Assembly (NCBI RefSeq): GCF_947495205.1
Contig: NZ_CANLXV010000004.1
Coordinates: 186,001 to 250,000, forward strand
DNA from: an uncultured Polaribacter sp.
GTDB taxonomy: Bacteria > Bacteroidota > Bacteroidia > Flavobacteriales > Flavobacteriaceae
DNA length: 64,000 nt
Reading direction: 5' to 3'
Shown piece by piece: positions 43,433 through 52,939 of the stretch (within the stretch, counting starts at the first letter, position 1; every line of letters starts with the position of its first letter). The notes beneath the pieces were generated by a model, which did no database searches, was not told the DNA's origin, and worked only from the letters and a program-made list of their open reading frames with translations. Position numbers and translations under genes: made by a program.

Positions 43433-44545
43433 CTATTTATTTTTGCTTCTAATCAGTTTCCATTTTTTTAATCTCGCTCTAGCTGTACTTTTTAAAAACT
43501 TATCTTCTGGTTCACCTATTAAAAAACCTAATGCCTTATGATCTTTAGAATTATCAAACAAAACTTTTAAAGTTGCTGTTATTGGCAAAGCTACAACCAT
43601 ACCAGAAACGCCCCAAAGCATTGCAAAAACAATAAGACTTACTATAGCAATAAATGCATTAACACTAACTCCAGCGCCTATTACTTTGGGCGTAATAAAA
43701 TACCCTTCTATAAACTGAATGGCTGCAAACATTGAGATAACACCAACAGCATACCAATAAGAATCTTTAGTTGCCAAAGCTACAACTGCTGGTAAAATAG
43801 AGCCAATAAAAACACCAACATAGGGTATAATAATTAAAAACGCACCAAAAAAACCGAAGAAAATAGCATTATTAATTCCTAAAATTAACAAACCAATACT
43901 ATTAAGTGTACCTACAATTAAAATTACCTTTATTAATCCTAAAAGATAATTTCTTTGCACATTGTAAATCTTACTTATTATTGAGTTTAAGAAACTTTTG
44001 GTTTCATTTTTAAATAGTTTGTAACTAAAATTCCTAAAAAATCTTCTGTAATATAAAAAGAAAAACATGTAAATAGGTATTAAAACTAAATCGGTCATTA
44101 AAGTTCCCCAACCCGCTATAAAAGAAGACAATTTATCAAAATTACCTTTTATTAATGCGCCAAAATTTATTTCATCATTTAATAAAGATGCATTTCTTTT
44201 TACACCCATTATATCCTCAAAAAAAAGAATTGTTCTTGTATATAAATCATCTAATTTAGAAATGTAAACTTCACTATTATCAACAAAAAAATACAATTGC
44301 GTACCAATAACAAAAAGTAAAATGGTAGTAATTACAAAAATTATAATTATAGAAATAATGGTTGCTAAAAGTCTGTTGCATTTCATTTTCTTTTCTAATT
44401 TTTTCTGTATTGGAAAAATCATTATTGCAAAAATAATAGCTAAAACCAGTGGCACTATTAAAGATTTTAAGATAAATAAAATAAAAACAGTTGCTATTAA
44501 TGTTATTAGAGAAGATAATTTGTTTGATTTCAAGTGTGTATTCAT
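43433..44545 (-). CDS. AI-2E family transporter (PerM/TqsA-like permease)
   Basis: 370 aa, about eight membrane helices. The family core IIIPYVGVFIGSILPAVVALA and VIGAGVSVNAFIAIVSLIVFAMLWGVSGMVVALPI is clear. Members export autoinducer-2 or act as Na+/H+ antiporters, so the substrate is open. It is the first gene behind promoter Pf and probably the head of the operon permease-araC-response regulator-kinase. The sodium antiport function known for some members would suit an osmotic-stress island. Confidence 0.87.
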   Translation of the reverse strand: MNTHLKSNKLSSLITLIATVFILFILKSLIVPLVLAIIFAIMIFPIQKKLEKKMKCNRLLATIISIIIIFVITTILLFVIGTQLYFFVDNSEVYISKLDDLYTRTILFFEDIMGVKRNASLLNDEINFGALIKGNFDKLSSFIAGWGTLMTDLVLIPIYMFFFLYYRRFFRNFSYKLFKNETKSFLNSIISKIYNVQRNYLLGLIKVILIVGTLNSIGLLILGINNAIFFGFFGAFLIIIPYVGVFIGSILPAVVALATKDSYWYAVGVISMFAAIQFIEGYFITPKVIGAGVSVNAFIAIVSLIVFAMLWGVSGMVVALPITATLKVLFDNSKDHKALGFLIGEPEDKFLKSTARARLKKWKLIRSKNK

Positions 44546-44570
44546 TTGTTTTATTGGCAGATTAGTGCAA

Positions 44571-44634
44571 CAAAGTTAACTGCAACAACAATATTTTTTG
44601 TTACATAATTTTCTTAATTATTTATACAATTTTT
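44571..44634 (-). promoter_or_regulatory. Direct-repeat promoter Pf (AI-2E permease-AraC-RR-HK operon)
   Basis: AAAAATTGTATAA (44634-44622), 8 bp, GAAAATTATGTAA (44613-44601), 22 bp, TAACTTTG (44578-44571). The -7 box is a full consensus match, and the permease ATG is 25 bp downstream. If the AraC-type protein binds here, the operon is self-regulated. Confidence 0.75.
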
Positions 44635-44715
44635 AATCTTTATAAATGCAGCTATTTAACGTAACAAAATTGCAAAGTAATCGTCTTACTTAAATAACTA
44701 ACTAAAATATTTTCT

Positions 44716-45615
44716 TTGGAAACCATCTTATCGCTTAAAAACTTAGACAAAAAATATGGTGCTGTACATGCTGTAAATAATCTTTCTTTTGATATTCAAA
44801 AAGGTAATGTTTATGGTATTTTAGGTCCTAATGGTAGTGGAAAATCTACTACTTTAGGTATTATTTTAAATGTTGTAAATAAAACTTCTGGAAATTTTTC
44901 TTGGTTTAACGGAAAATTATCTACGCATGAAGCCTTAAAAAAAGTAGGTGCAATTATAGAACGACCTAATTTTTACCCGTACATGACTGCCGTTCAAAAT
45001 TTAAAATTGATTTGTACCATAAAAGACATATCAACAGAAAAAATAGAAGAAAAGCTAAAAACAGTAAATCTTTTTGATAGAAGAAATAGTAAATTTAAAA
45101 CTTACTCTTTAGGTATGAAACAGCGTTTGGCAATAGCATCTGCATTGCTAAATGATCCTGAAATTTTAATTTTAGATGAACCTACAAACGGATTAGACCC
45201 ACAAGGAATACATGAAATTAGACAAATAATACAAAAAATTGCAAGCACAGGAACAACAATATTATTAGCTTCTCATTTATTAGATGAAGTAGAGAAAGTT
45301 TGTTCTCATGTAATTGTTATTAGAAATGGCGTAAAACTTTACAGTGGTAGTGTTGATGAAATGACGGCATCAAACGGTTTTTTTGAATTAAAAGTAGCAG
45401 AAAATGAAAGTAACTTGCTGTCTGTTTTAAATAATCATCCTTCAATTTTAAAAGTAAACAAAGAACAAGAAACTATTATCGCAACTTTAAAAGAAGATAT
45501 TACTGCAACAGAAATAAATAGTTTTTTATTTAATAAAGGCTTTATTTTAAGCCATTTAGTAAAACGAAAACCTAGTTTAGAACAAAAGTTTTTAGATTTA
45601 ACAACTATCAATTAA
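44716..45615 (+). CDS. ABC transporter ATPase (ABC-2 type, BcrA-like)
   Basis: 299 aa with a TTG start. Walker A is in GPNGSGKST, the signature is YSLGMKQRLAIASALL, Walker B is ILILDEPTNGLDPQG and the H-loop follows in LLASHLL. The C-terminal 80 residues form the regulatory extension common in antibiotic/peptide exporters. It works with the permease gene 55 bp downstream. The substrate is unknown. Confidence 0.88.
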   Translation: METILSLKNLDKKYGAVHAVNNLSFDIQKGNVYGILGPNGSGKSTTLGIILNVVNKTSGNFSWFNGKLSTHEALKKVGAIIERPNFYPYMTAVQNLKLICTIKDISTEKIEEKLKTVNLFDRRNSKFKTYSLGMKQRLAIASALLNDPEILILDEPTNGLDPQGIHEIRQIIQKIASTGTTILLASHLLDEVEKVCSHVIVIRNGVKLYSGSVDEMTASNGFFELKVAENESNLLSVLNNHPSILKVNKEQETIIATLKEDITATEINSFLFNKGFILSHLVKRKPSLEQKFLDLTTIN

Positions 45616-45670
45616 AATTTTTTAGCCTTTGTTTTAGTACAACTGCCAACCTTTTAAAAACACAAGTACC

Positions 45671-46516
45671 ATGTTACGATTATTAACTATAGAGTTTCAT
45701 AAATTAAAATACAATAGCGCTAGTAAAGTTTTAACTTTAATATATTTTGGGTTATTAACTTGTATTGCCTTAATTGCTGCCATAAGATTTGATATTGGCC
45801 CTATAAAATTCCATTTAGCAGAAATGGGTATTTTTAATTTTCCTTACATATGGCATTTTAACACCTATATAGCTTCTATTTTAAAATTCTTTTTGTTGTT
45901 AGTTATTGTTTCTATGATGGCGAATGAATATAGTTACAAAACACTAAAACAAAATCTAATAGACGGTCTAAGTAAAAAAGAGTTTATACTTTCTAAATTT
46001 TATACGGTTATTGCTTTTGCTGCTATTTCTACAATTTTTGTTTTTTTGGTTTCGCTAATTTTAGGTTTATGCTATTCAGATTATACAGAATTTGGTATTA
46101 TAACATCTGGCTTGCAATATTTATTTGCTTTTTTTCTAAAACTAGTTTGTTTTTTCTCAATGGGCTTATTTTTTGGAATATTAATTAAAAGATCTGCCTT
46201 TGCCGTTGGCGCAATAGTAGTTTGGTTTATTGCTGAAAATATTTTTAGAGGCTATTTATACTGGAGTTATAAAAATGAAGAAAGTACATCTGAAATAGTT
46301 GCTCAAATTATGCAATTTTTACCTTTAGAAGCCATGTCTAATTTAATAAAAGAACCAGGATCTAAACTAGGCGCTGTGAAAACTTTTGCTAACCAAATGG
46401 GAGAAACTTTTACAAAAAGTTATGCCGTAGACTTTTCTACCATTCTTATTGTTGCTGTCTGGACATTTATCTTTGTTTATTTATCTTTTACATTGTTAAA
46501 AAAGCGAGATTTATAG
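45671..46516 (+). CDS. ABC-2 type transporter permease
   Basis: 281 aa with about six membrane helices. An N-terminal amphipathic start (LRLLTIEFHKLKYNS) and MANEYSYKTLKQNLIDGLSKKEF match ABC-2 permeases of the BcrB/NatB type. It pairs with the preceding ATPase. Some homologues extrude Na+ or antibiotics; neither can be distinguished here. Confidence 0.82.
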   Translation: MLRLLTIEFHKLKYNSASKVLTLIYFGLLTCIALIAAIRFDIGPIKFHLAEMGIFNFPYIWHFNTYIASILKFFLLLVIVSMMANEYSYKTLKQNLIDGLSKKEFILSKFYTVIAFAAISTIFVFLVSLILGLCYSDYTEFGIITSGLQYLFAFFLKLVCFFSMGLFFGILIKRSAFAVGAIVVWFIAENIFRGYLYWSYKNEESTSEIVAQIMQFLPLEAMSNLIKEPGSKLGAVKTFANQMGETFTKSYAVDFSTILIVAVWTFIFVYLSFTLLKKRDL

Positions 46517-46560
46517 TGCTTTTTAAATATATTTGAGGCTTGTAATTGAAATGCCATCAA

Positions 46561-49500
46561 ATGAAGAATTTCTTGCCCTTAATAGTAGTGTTTATTGCGT
46601 TAAATGTATTTGCTCAAAAAGAAGCTAATTTCTGGTATTTTGGTAATGGCGCAGCTTTAGATTTTAATTCTGGTTCTCCCATACCCGTTTCTGGTAGTCA
46701 ATTAAATACTTTAGAAGGTTGTTCTTCTTTTTCAGACGCTAATGGTAATTTATTATTTTATGTTGGCGCGCCTACAAATGATGATAGTTTAAGAACTTCT
46801 AGAAATCTTACAATTTGGGATAAAAACAACAACCCAATGCCAAATGCTACAGGATTAAAAGGAGATTCTTCAAGCTCTCAATCTGCTTTAACAGTGCCAG
46901 CTCCTGGTAAACCTAATATTTATTATTTATTTACTGTAGGTACAACAGCCACAGGAAACGCTCCTTTTCCAGGAACGCCTGGTTTTTTTTATTACGAAAT
47001 TGATATGTCTTTAAACAACGGTTTAGGAGACATTAATACAAGTATTGGAGATGCAGGCGCAATAAATTTATCTAGCGGAAAAGATAATTTATGGTCAGAA
47101 AAAGTAACAGCTGTAAGGGCTGCTGCTTGTAATAGCTTTTGGGTGATTTCCATGGCTCAAGGAACAGCAGCTTCTGGAAATAATGAATTTTATGCCTACA
47201 AAGTAAATGAAAGTGGTGTAGATGTTTTAAACCCAGTAATTAGTGTTATCCCTAATTTTAGTACAGATGATCAAAGAGGTTATTTAAAAGTTTCTCCAGA
47301 CGGAAGCAAATTAGTAGCAGCAAATATGAGCTCAGGCACTTTTATTTTTGATTTTGATGCAACTACAGGTTTGGTTTCTAATTTAAATGGAAGCAATCAA
47401 GTAAGCAGATTAGATACTTTTGGTTCTGGTTCTGCAGATGGTTATGGTGTTGAGTTTTCAATAACTAGTAATGTGCTTTATATATCAACTGGTTTTTTTA
47501 ACAATGAAAGTTCAAATGCAAACTTGTATCAATACGATCTTAAACAAGCATCTATTGAAGAAATTAATAACTCTAGAGAACTTATAATGAGTTATAGAAA
47601 CTCTAGAGCTGCTTTACAGTTAGGTCCAGATGGTAAAATATATTGGTCTGCCAACAATTCTAACAATATTAGTGTAATTAACAGACCAGATGAATTGGGT
47701 GAAAACTGCGATTACAGTCACCTTTCTGTACCAGTAGGAGCAACAGTTACTGCAAGTCAAGGTCTTCCTCCCTTTTTATCATCTTTATTATTACCAATAG
47801 AAGTTACAGATAATGATAGTGATACAGTAATTAATAATCAAGATTTAAGTTTTTGTGCGGGTTCTAATAAAACCATTGTACCAGAAGTATTATCTGGCAC
47901 AGATATTAGCTATGAATGGTTTTTTAATGATGGTACTACAAGAAACACAGTTACAACAAACCCAAATTTAGTTTTTACTAATTTAGCAAATGCAGACTCA
48001 GGTACTTATACATTAGAAGTAAATTTAACAGATGAATGTGGAAATATTACTAGGTTTGAAGCTAATTTTGCAATAACTGTATTTGAAGCTGCAAATGCCA
48101 CAAAACCAGAAGATATTATTTTTTGTGATACAGATAACGATGGTTTTAATACATTTGATTTACAAGCAACTAAATCTATTGAAATTAGAAATGGTTTAGA
48201 CGCTGGGGTTTTTGATGTTTTATATTTTGACAATCTAACAGATGCAAATTCTGGAGAAAATGCCTTACCTAATCCATACACAAATCAAAATCCTTTTAGC
48301 TCACAAACTATCTATGCTAGAATACAAAATATTTTTGTACCAGATGTTTGTTTTGATATTACAGAATTTGAATTGGCTGTAACAGGACTTCCCACTCCTA
48401 CCCAACCAGAACCTTATAGAATTTGTGATGATATAGAAAGTAGCAGCGATACAGATGGCATTATTAATACTTTTTTACTCAATACAAAAGATACTGAAAT
48501 TTTAGGAACTTTAAGTAATACACAAAACAACGTTAGTTATCATACCACGCAAATTGGCGCCATAAATAATGATGCAAGTACAATAATTGATAAAAACAAT
48601 GACTACACAGTAACCAATTCAGAAACTGTTTTTATAAGAGTAGAAAATGTAGACAATTCAGCTTGTTTTAATGCTAATCTTACCTTAGAATTAATTGTAG
48701 ATCCTTTACCTGTATTACTTCCTAACCCTATTTTACAACATTGTGTGGCTACTGGTACTGCAAACCCAACTGTTAATTTAACTTTGGCAGAACCAAATAT
48801 TTCTAACACAACAAATGTTACTTTTCAATATTTTACAGATGCAGCAGGTACCAATCAAATAACAGCTATTACTTCTTACCCAGTGCAGACTAATCTTACA
48901 CAATCTGTATTTGTTAGCGTTACAACAAATCAAAATTGTGCTAGAGATCTTGTAGAATTACAAATTAACGTAGGTGAAGAGTCAGATAGTCCTTATGCAG
49001 ATTTACAAACACCTGCTTGTGACGATTTTTTACAAGCAGATGGCACAAACGGACCAAACAATAATGATACAGATAACATTACAACTTTTATGTTAGATAA
49101 AAACACTATAGATGCTAACATATTTAATGGTGCAATGATTACAAATCGTAATAATCTCGAAATTTTATATTTTGAAAATAATTTAGATAGAAACAACTCT
49201 TTAAACCAAATTGATATTACCAATTATAGAAACAATCTTTCTAAAATTGATATTACCACAAATGCAAACGGAATTCGTTTTCCTATATATTATAAAATTT
49301 TAAGTACTATAAACAATAATTGCCAAGGTTTAGGCCAATTTTTCTTACAAATTAACACTGTACCAACTGCAGAAATTGTTCCCGATTTAGAATTATGTGA
49401 TGATAACGAAGATGGAATGAACACCAATGGAATTGTACAAAACTTTAATTTAGAAAATAAAACTACAGATATTTTAGGGACACAAAATGATACCGATTTT

Positions 49501-51081
49501 AAAGTAACTTATCATCTAACGGCTACAGATGCCAATACTGGTAATGCTCCTATTCTTTCTCCTTTTGCTAATACAATTGCCAATTCTCAAGAAATATTTG
49601 TTAGGGTTACTAATAATGTTACAGGTTGTTATACCAGTCAAACTTCTTTTAATGTAATTGTAAATCCTGTTCCTGTCGCTAATTTTGTACCAGATTTAGA
49701 AGTTTGTGATGACAATTCTGATGGTTCTGCAAGAAATGGGTTTTCTCAATCTATTGATTTAGAAGCACAAACAACTACTATTTTAGGAACTCAAGATCTT
49801 GCAAATCACACTGTAACCTACCATAGAAGTTTAGCAGATGCACAAAGTGGTAATTTGCCTTTAATGTCTCCTTATACTAATCTAGCACCAAACAGAGAAA
49901 CTATTTTTGTGCGTATTGTAAATAATACAACAGGCTGTGCAAATGGTATTTCTAATTTTGATGTTTTAGTAAATCCAGAACCTACTTTTAATCCTGTTTC
50001 TAATCTTTCTTTTTGTGATGATGCTGTTGATGGCGATGATGCAAACGGAATTATTCAAAACATAGATTTAGACAGTCAAATTCCTGCGCTTTTAGGAAAC
50101 GCCCAAGATCCAGATGATTTTATTGTTACCTTTCATAATTCATCTGCAAATGCATCTTCTGGTGCTGATGCTATTTTATCTCCTTATACAAACACCTCAT
50201 CCACAGAAACCATTTTTGTAAGAATTCAAAATAAAGCAACTTTTTGTGTAAATGATGATGCTACTTTTGATGTTATTGTAAATCCTTTGCCAAATTTTAA
50301 TGTAACATCGCCACAAATTGTTTGTTTAAATAATACTCCTTTACCTATTTCTGCAGAAAATCCTTCAGAAATTTACACTTATGAATGGAAAGATATGGCT
50401 GGAAACGTTGTAGGAAATTCTCAAACGCTAGATGTTGTTGTTGGCGGAAATTACACAGTTACTGCAACAACCACAAACGGCACCGATTGTTCTAGAACAG
50501 AAATTATTTCTGTAAACGAATCAAACCCTGCTATTTTATTACCAGAATTTGTAACCGTTGTAGATGAAGGAAATAATATTGGTTCAGAAAATAATTTATC
50601 GGTAAATATAGATATTATCAACAATAATTTAGGCATAGGAGATTATCAATTTGCTTTAAGAAACGATGATGAAAATACCACAACACTTTTTCAAGACGAA
50701 CCTATTTTTGAAAACTTAGCAGGTGGAATTTATACCATTATTGTAAATGATAAAAATGGTTGTTCGCCAGATACTACTTTACAAATATCTGTTTTACAGT
50801 TTCCTAAATTCTTTACGCCTAATGGCGATGGTGTAAATGATACTTGGGTAGTAAAAGGTGCCAACAAAGCATTTTATCCAAATAGTAGTATAAATATCTT
50901 TAATAGATTTGGTAAGTTGGTAGCACAAATTCCGCTAGAATCTGGTGGCTGGAATGGTACTTTTAATGGAAAACTACTATCTTCTGATGATTATTGGTAT
51001 AACATCACCTTAATTCCTGCAGATACTAGCAAACCTACAATTCATAAAAAAGGTAATTTTTCCTTATTAAGAAGAAGGTAA
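46561..51081 (+). CDS. T9SS type B sorting-domain protein (gliding motility-associated C-terminal domain)
   Basis: About 1506 aa. I use ATG 46561, which gives a clean signal peptide (MKNFLPLIVVFIALNVFAQ), rather than the TTG at 46546. An N-terminal beta-propeller-like region (to about 420, with LGPDGKIYWS) is followed by an Ig/PKD-like part and then several 90-110 residue repeats, each opening with a CDD(N/D)-type acidic motif (e.g. LELCDDNEDG, LEVCDDNSDG, LSFCDDAVDG). The C-terminus (FFTPNGDGVNDTW, INIFNRFGKLV, GWNGTFNGK) is the type B sorting signal for type IX secretion. It is probably a surface adhesin or gliding-related protein. Confidence 0.92.
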   Translation: MKNFLPLIVVFIALNVFAQKEANFWYFGNGAALDFNSGSPIPVSGSQLNTLEGCSSFSDANGNLLFYVGAPTNDDSLRTSRNLTIWDKNNNPMPNATGLKGDSSSSQSALTVPAPGKPNIYYLFTVGTTATGNAPFPGTPGFFYYEIDMSLNNGLGDINTSIGDAGAINLSSGKDNLWSEKVTAVRAAACNSFWVISMAQGTAASGNNEFYAYKVNESGVDVLNPVISVIPNFSTDDQRGYLKVSPDGSKLVAANMSSGTFIFDFDATTGLVSNLNGSNQVSRLDTFGSGSADGYGVEFSITSNVLYISTGFFNNESSNANLYQYDLKQASIEEINNSRELIMSYRNSRAALQLGPDGKIYWSANNSNNISVINRPDELGENCDYSHLSVPVGATVTASQGLPPFLSSLLLPIEVTDNDSDTVINNQDLSFCAGSNKTIVPEVLSGTDISYEWFFNDGTTRNTVTTNPNLVFTNLANADSGTYTLEVNLTDECGNITRFEANFAITVFEAANATKPEDIIFCDTDNDGFNTFDLQATKSIEIRNGLDAGVFDVLYFDNLTDANSGENALPNPYTNQNPFSSQTIYARIQNIFVPDVCFDITEFELAVTGLPTPTQPEPYRICDDIESSSDTDGIINTFLLNTKDTEILGTLSNTQNNVSYHTTQIGAINNDASTIIDKNNDYTVTNSETVFIRVENVDNSACFNANLTLELIVDPLPVLLPNPILQHCVATGTANPTVNLTLAEPNISNTTNVTFQYFTDAAGTNQITAITSYPVQTNLTQSVFVSVTTNQNCARDLVELQINVGEESDSPYADLQTPACDDFLQADGTNGPNNNDTDNITTFMLDKNTIDANIFNGAMITNRNNLEILYFENNLDRNNSLNQIDITNYRNNLSKIDITTNANGIRFPIYYKILSTINNNCQGLGQFFLQINTVPTAEIVPDLELCDDNEDGMNTNGIVQNFNLENKTTDILGTQNDTDFKVTYHLTATDANTGNAPILSPFANTIANSQEIFVRVTNNVTGCYTSQTSFNVIVNPVPVANFVPDLEVCDDNSDGSARNGFSQSIDLEAQTTTILGTQDLANHTVTYHRSLADAQSGNLPLMSPYTNLAPNRETIFVRIVNNTTGCANGISNFDVLVNPEPTFNPVSNLSFCDDAVDGDDANGIIQNIDLDSQIPALLGNAQDPDDFIVTFHNSSANASSGADAILSPYTNTSSTETIFVRIQNKATFCVNDDATFDVIVNPLPNFNVTSPQIVCLNNTPLPISAENPSEIYTYEWKDMAGNVVGNSQTLDVVVGGNYTVTATTTNGTDCSRTEIISVNESNPAILLPEFVTVVDEGNNIGSENNLSVNIDIINNNLGIGDYQFALRNDDENTTTLFQDEPIFENLAGGIYTIIVNDKNGCSPDTTLQISVLQFPKFFTPNGDGVNDTWVVKGANKAFYPNSSINIFNRFGKLVAQIPLESGGWNGTFNGKLLSSDDYWYNITLIPADTSKPTIHKKGNFSLLRRR

Positions 51082-51186
51082 AAAATATTAAAAAAGTTTA
51101 AGAAAGTTTTATGGTTAATCATGTTTTAATGCTAAAACTATCACAACTATATTTCTTAATTTAGCAAAAATTAAGAAAATTTATCT

Positions 51187-52830
51187 ATGGACATCAACTT
51201 CAATAAAAACGAAGATTATAATAGATTACTAGCATCAGATTTACGTAAAAGACTTGTAAAAGTAAAAGTAGGTGGTGGTCAAAAAAGAATAGACAAACTA
51301 CATCAAAAAGGAAAATTAACTGCAAGAGAAAGAGTTGATTATTTACTAGATAATAATGAAAAATCTATAGAAATTGGTGCTTTTGCCGGTGAAGATATGT
51401 ATGCAGAACACGGAGGTTGTCCTGCTGGTGGTGTAATTGTAAAAATTGGCTATATACAAGGTACACAATGCATTGTAGTTGCAAACGATGCTACTGTAAA
51501 AGCGGGCGCTTGGTTTCCTATTACGGGTAAAAAGAATTTAAGAGCACAAGAAATATCCATAGAAAACAAACTTCCTATTATTTATCTAGTAGATTCTGCA
51601 GGTGTATATTTACCTATGCAAGATGAAATTTTTCCTGACAAAGAACATTTTGGACGTATTTTTAGAAATAATGCAATAATGAGCAGTATGGGAATTACCC
51701 AAATTTCTGCAGTTATGGGAAGTTGTGTTGCTGGTGGTGCATATTTGCCAATTATGAGTGATGAAGCTTTAATTGTAGACAAAACTGCAAGTATTTTCTT
51801 AGCAGGAAGTTACTTAGTAAAAGCCGCCATTGGAGAATCTATAGATAACGAAACTTTAGGAGGAGCAACTACACATTGTGAAGTTTCTGGAGTTACAGAT
51901 TACAAAGCAAAAGATGATAAGGATGCTTTAGACAAAATTAAATTTATTGTTGATAAAATAGGTGCTCCAGAAAATGCAGGTTTCAATAAAAAAGAAGCTT
52001 TTCCTCCAAAGGAGAAAGAAGAAGATATTTTTGGAATTTTACCCAAAGAAAGAAACGCGCAATATGATATGCTAGAAATCATTAAACGTTTGGTAGATAA
52101 ATCTGAATTTGAACAATACAAAAAAGGTTACGGGCAAACCATAGTTACAGGTTATGCAAGAATTGATGGTTGGGCAGTTGGTATTGTTGCCAACCAACGT
52201 AAATTAGTAAAAACAACTTCTTCTAAAACCAAACCAACAGAAATGCAATTTGGTGGTGTTATTTATAATGATTCTGCAGACAAAGCAACTCGATTTATTG
52301 CCAATTGCAATCAGAAAAAAATACCTTTAGTATTTTTGCAAGATGTAACCGGCTTTATGGTAGGATCTAAATCTGAACACGGAGGCATAATAAAAGATGG
52401 TGCAAAAATGGTAAATGCTTTAAGCAATTCTGTTGTGCCAAAATTTACGGTAATTATTGGCAATTCTTATGGCGCTGGTAATTATGCCATGTGTGGTAAA
52501 GCCTTTGACCCTAGATTAATTGTTGCTTGGCCAAGTGCAGAATTGGCAGTTATGAGTGGTAATTCTGCAGCAAAAGTATTATTACAAATAGAAACTGCAT
52601 CTCTTAAAAAAAGAGGAGAAGAAATTACACCTGAAAAAGAGGCTGAATTGTTTGATCAAATAAAATCGCGTTATGACAAGCAAATTTCTCCTTATTACGC
52701 GGCTGCCAGAATTTGGACAGACGCTGTTATAAATCCTCTAGACACCAGAACTTGGATTTCTATGGGTATTGAAGCTGCAAACCACGCTCCTATCGAAAAG
52801 AAATTTAATATGGGAATTTTACAGGTTTAA
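51187..52830 (+). CDS. Acyl-CoA carboxylase, carboxyltransferase (beta) subunit
   Basis: 547 aa. The two crotonase-like halves of the carboxyltransferase are visible: RIDKLHQKGKLTARERVDYLLD at the N-terminus, GSCVAGGAYLPIMSDE for the first oxyanion region and GNSYGAGNYAMCGKAFDPRL in the second half. It resembles methylcrotonyl- or propionyl-CoA carboxylase beta subunits. The biotin carboxylase/carrier subunit is not adjacent, so the substrate is unclear. Confidence 0.88.
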   Translation: MDINFNKNEDYNRLLASDLRKRLVKVKVGGGQKRIDKLHQKGKLTARERVDYLLDNNEKSIEIGAFAGEDMYAEHGGCPAGGVIVKIGYIQGTQCIVVANDATVKAGAWFPITGKKNLRAQEISIENKLPIIYLVDSAGVYLPMQDEIFPDKEHFGRIFRNNAIMSSMGITQISAVMGSCVAGGAYLPIMSDEALIVDKTASIFLAGSYLVKAAIGESIDNETLGGATTHCEVSGVTDYKAKDDKDALDKIKFIVDKIGAPENAGFNKKEAFPPKEKEEDIFGILPKERNAQYDMLEIIKRLVDKSEFEQYKKGYGQTIVTGYARIDGWAVGIVANQRKLVKTTSSKTKPTEMQFGGVIYNDSADKATRFIANCNQKKIPLVFLQDVTGFMVGSKSEHGGIIKDGAKMVNALSNSVVPKFTVIIGNSYGAGNYAMCGKAFDPRLIVAWPSAELAVMSGNSAAKVLLQIETASLKKRGEEITPEKEAELFDQIKSRYDKQISPYYAAARIWTDAVINPLDTRTWISMGIEAANHAPIEKKFNMGILQV

Positions 52831-52876
52831 AAACTATTCTTCTAAAAGAAAAAATTTCATAAATAAATTATAAATC

Positions 52877-52906
52877 ATGACTAATATCACAATTAGTCAT
52901 TTTTTT
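52877..52906 (+). terminator. Terminator after the acyl-CoA carboxylase gene
   Basis: A 9-bp stem (ATGACTAAT / ATTAGTCAT) with a 6-nt loop and a following T-run, between the carboxylase and pta. Confidence 0.85.
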
Positions 52907-52939
52907 ATGCCTTATTTTTGTAATATAACTATATAAAAC

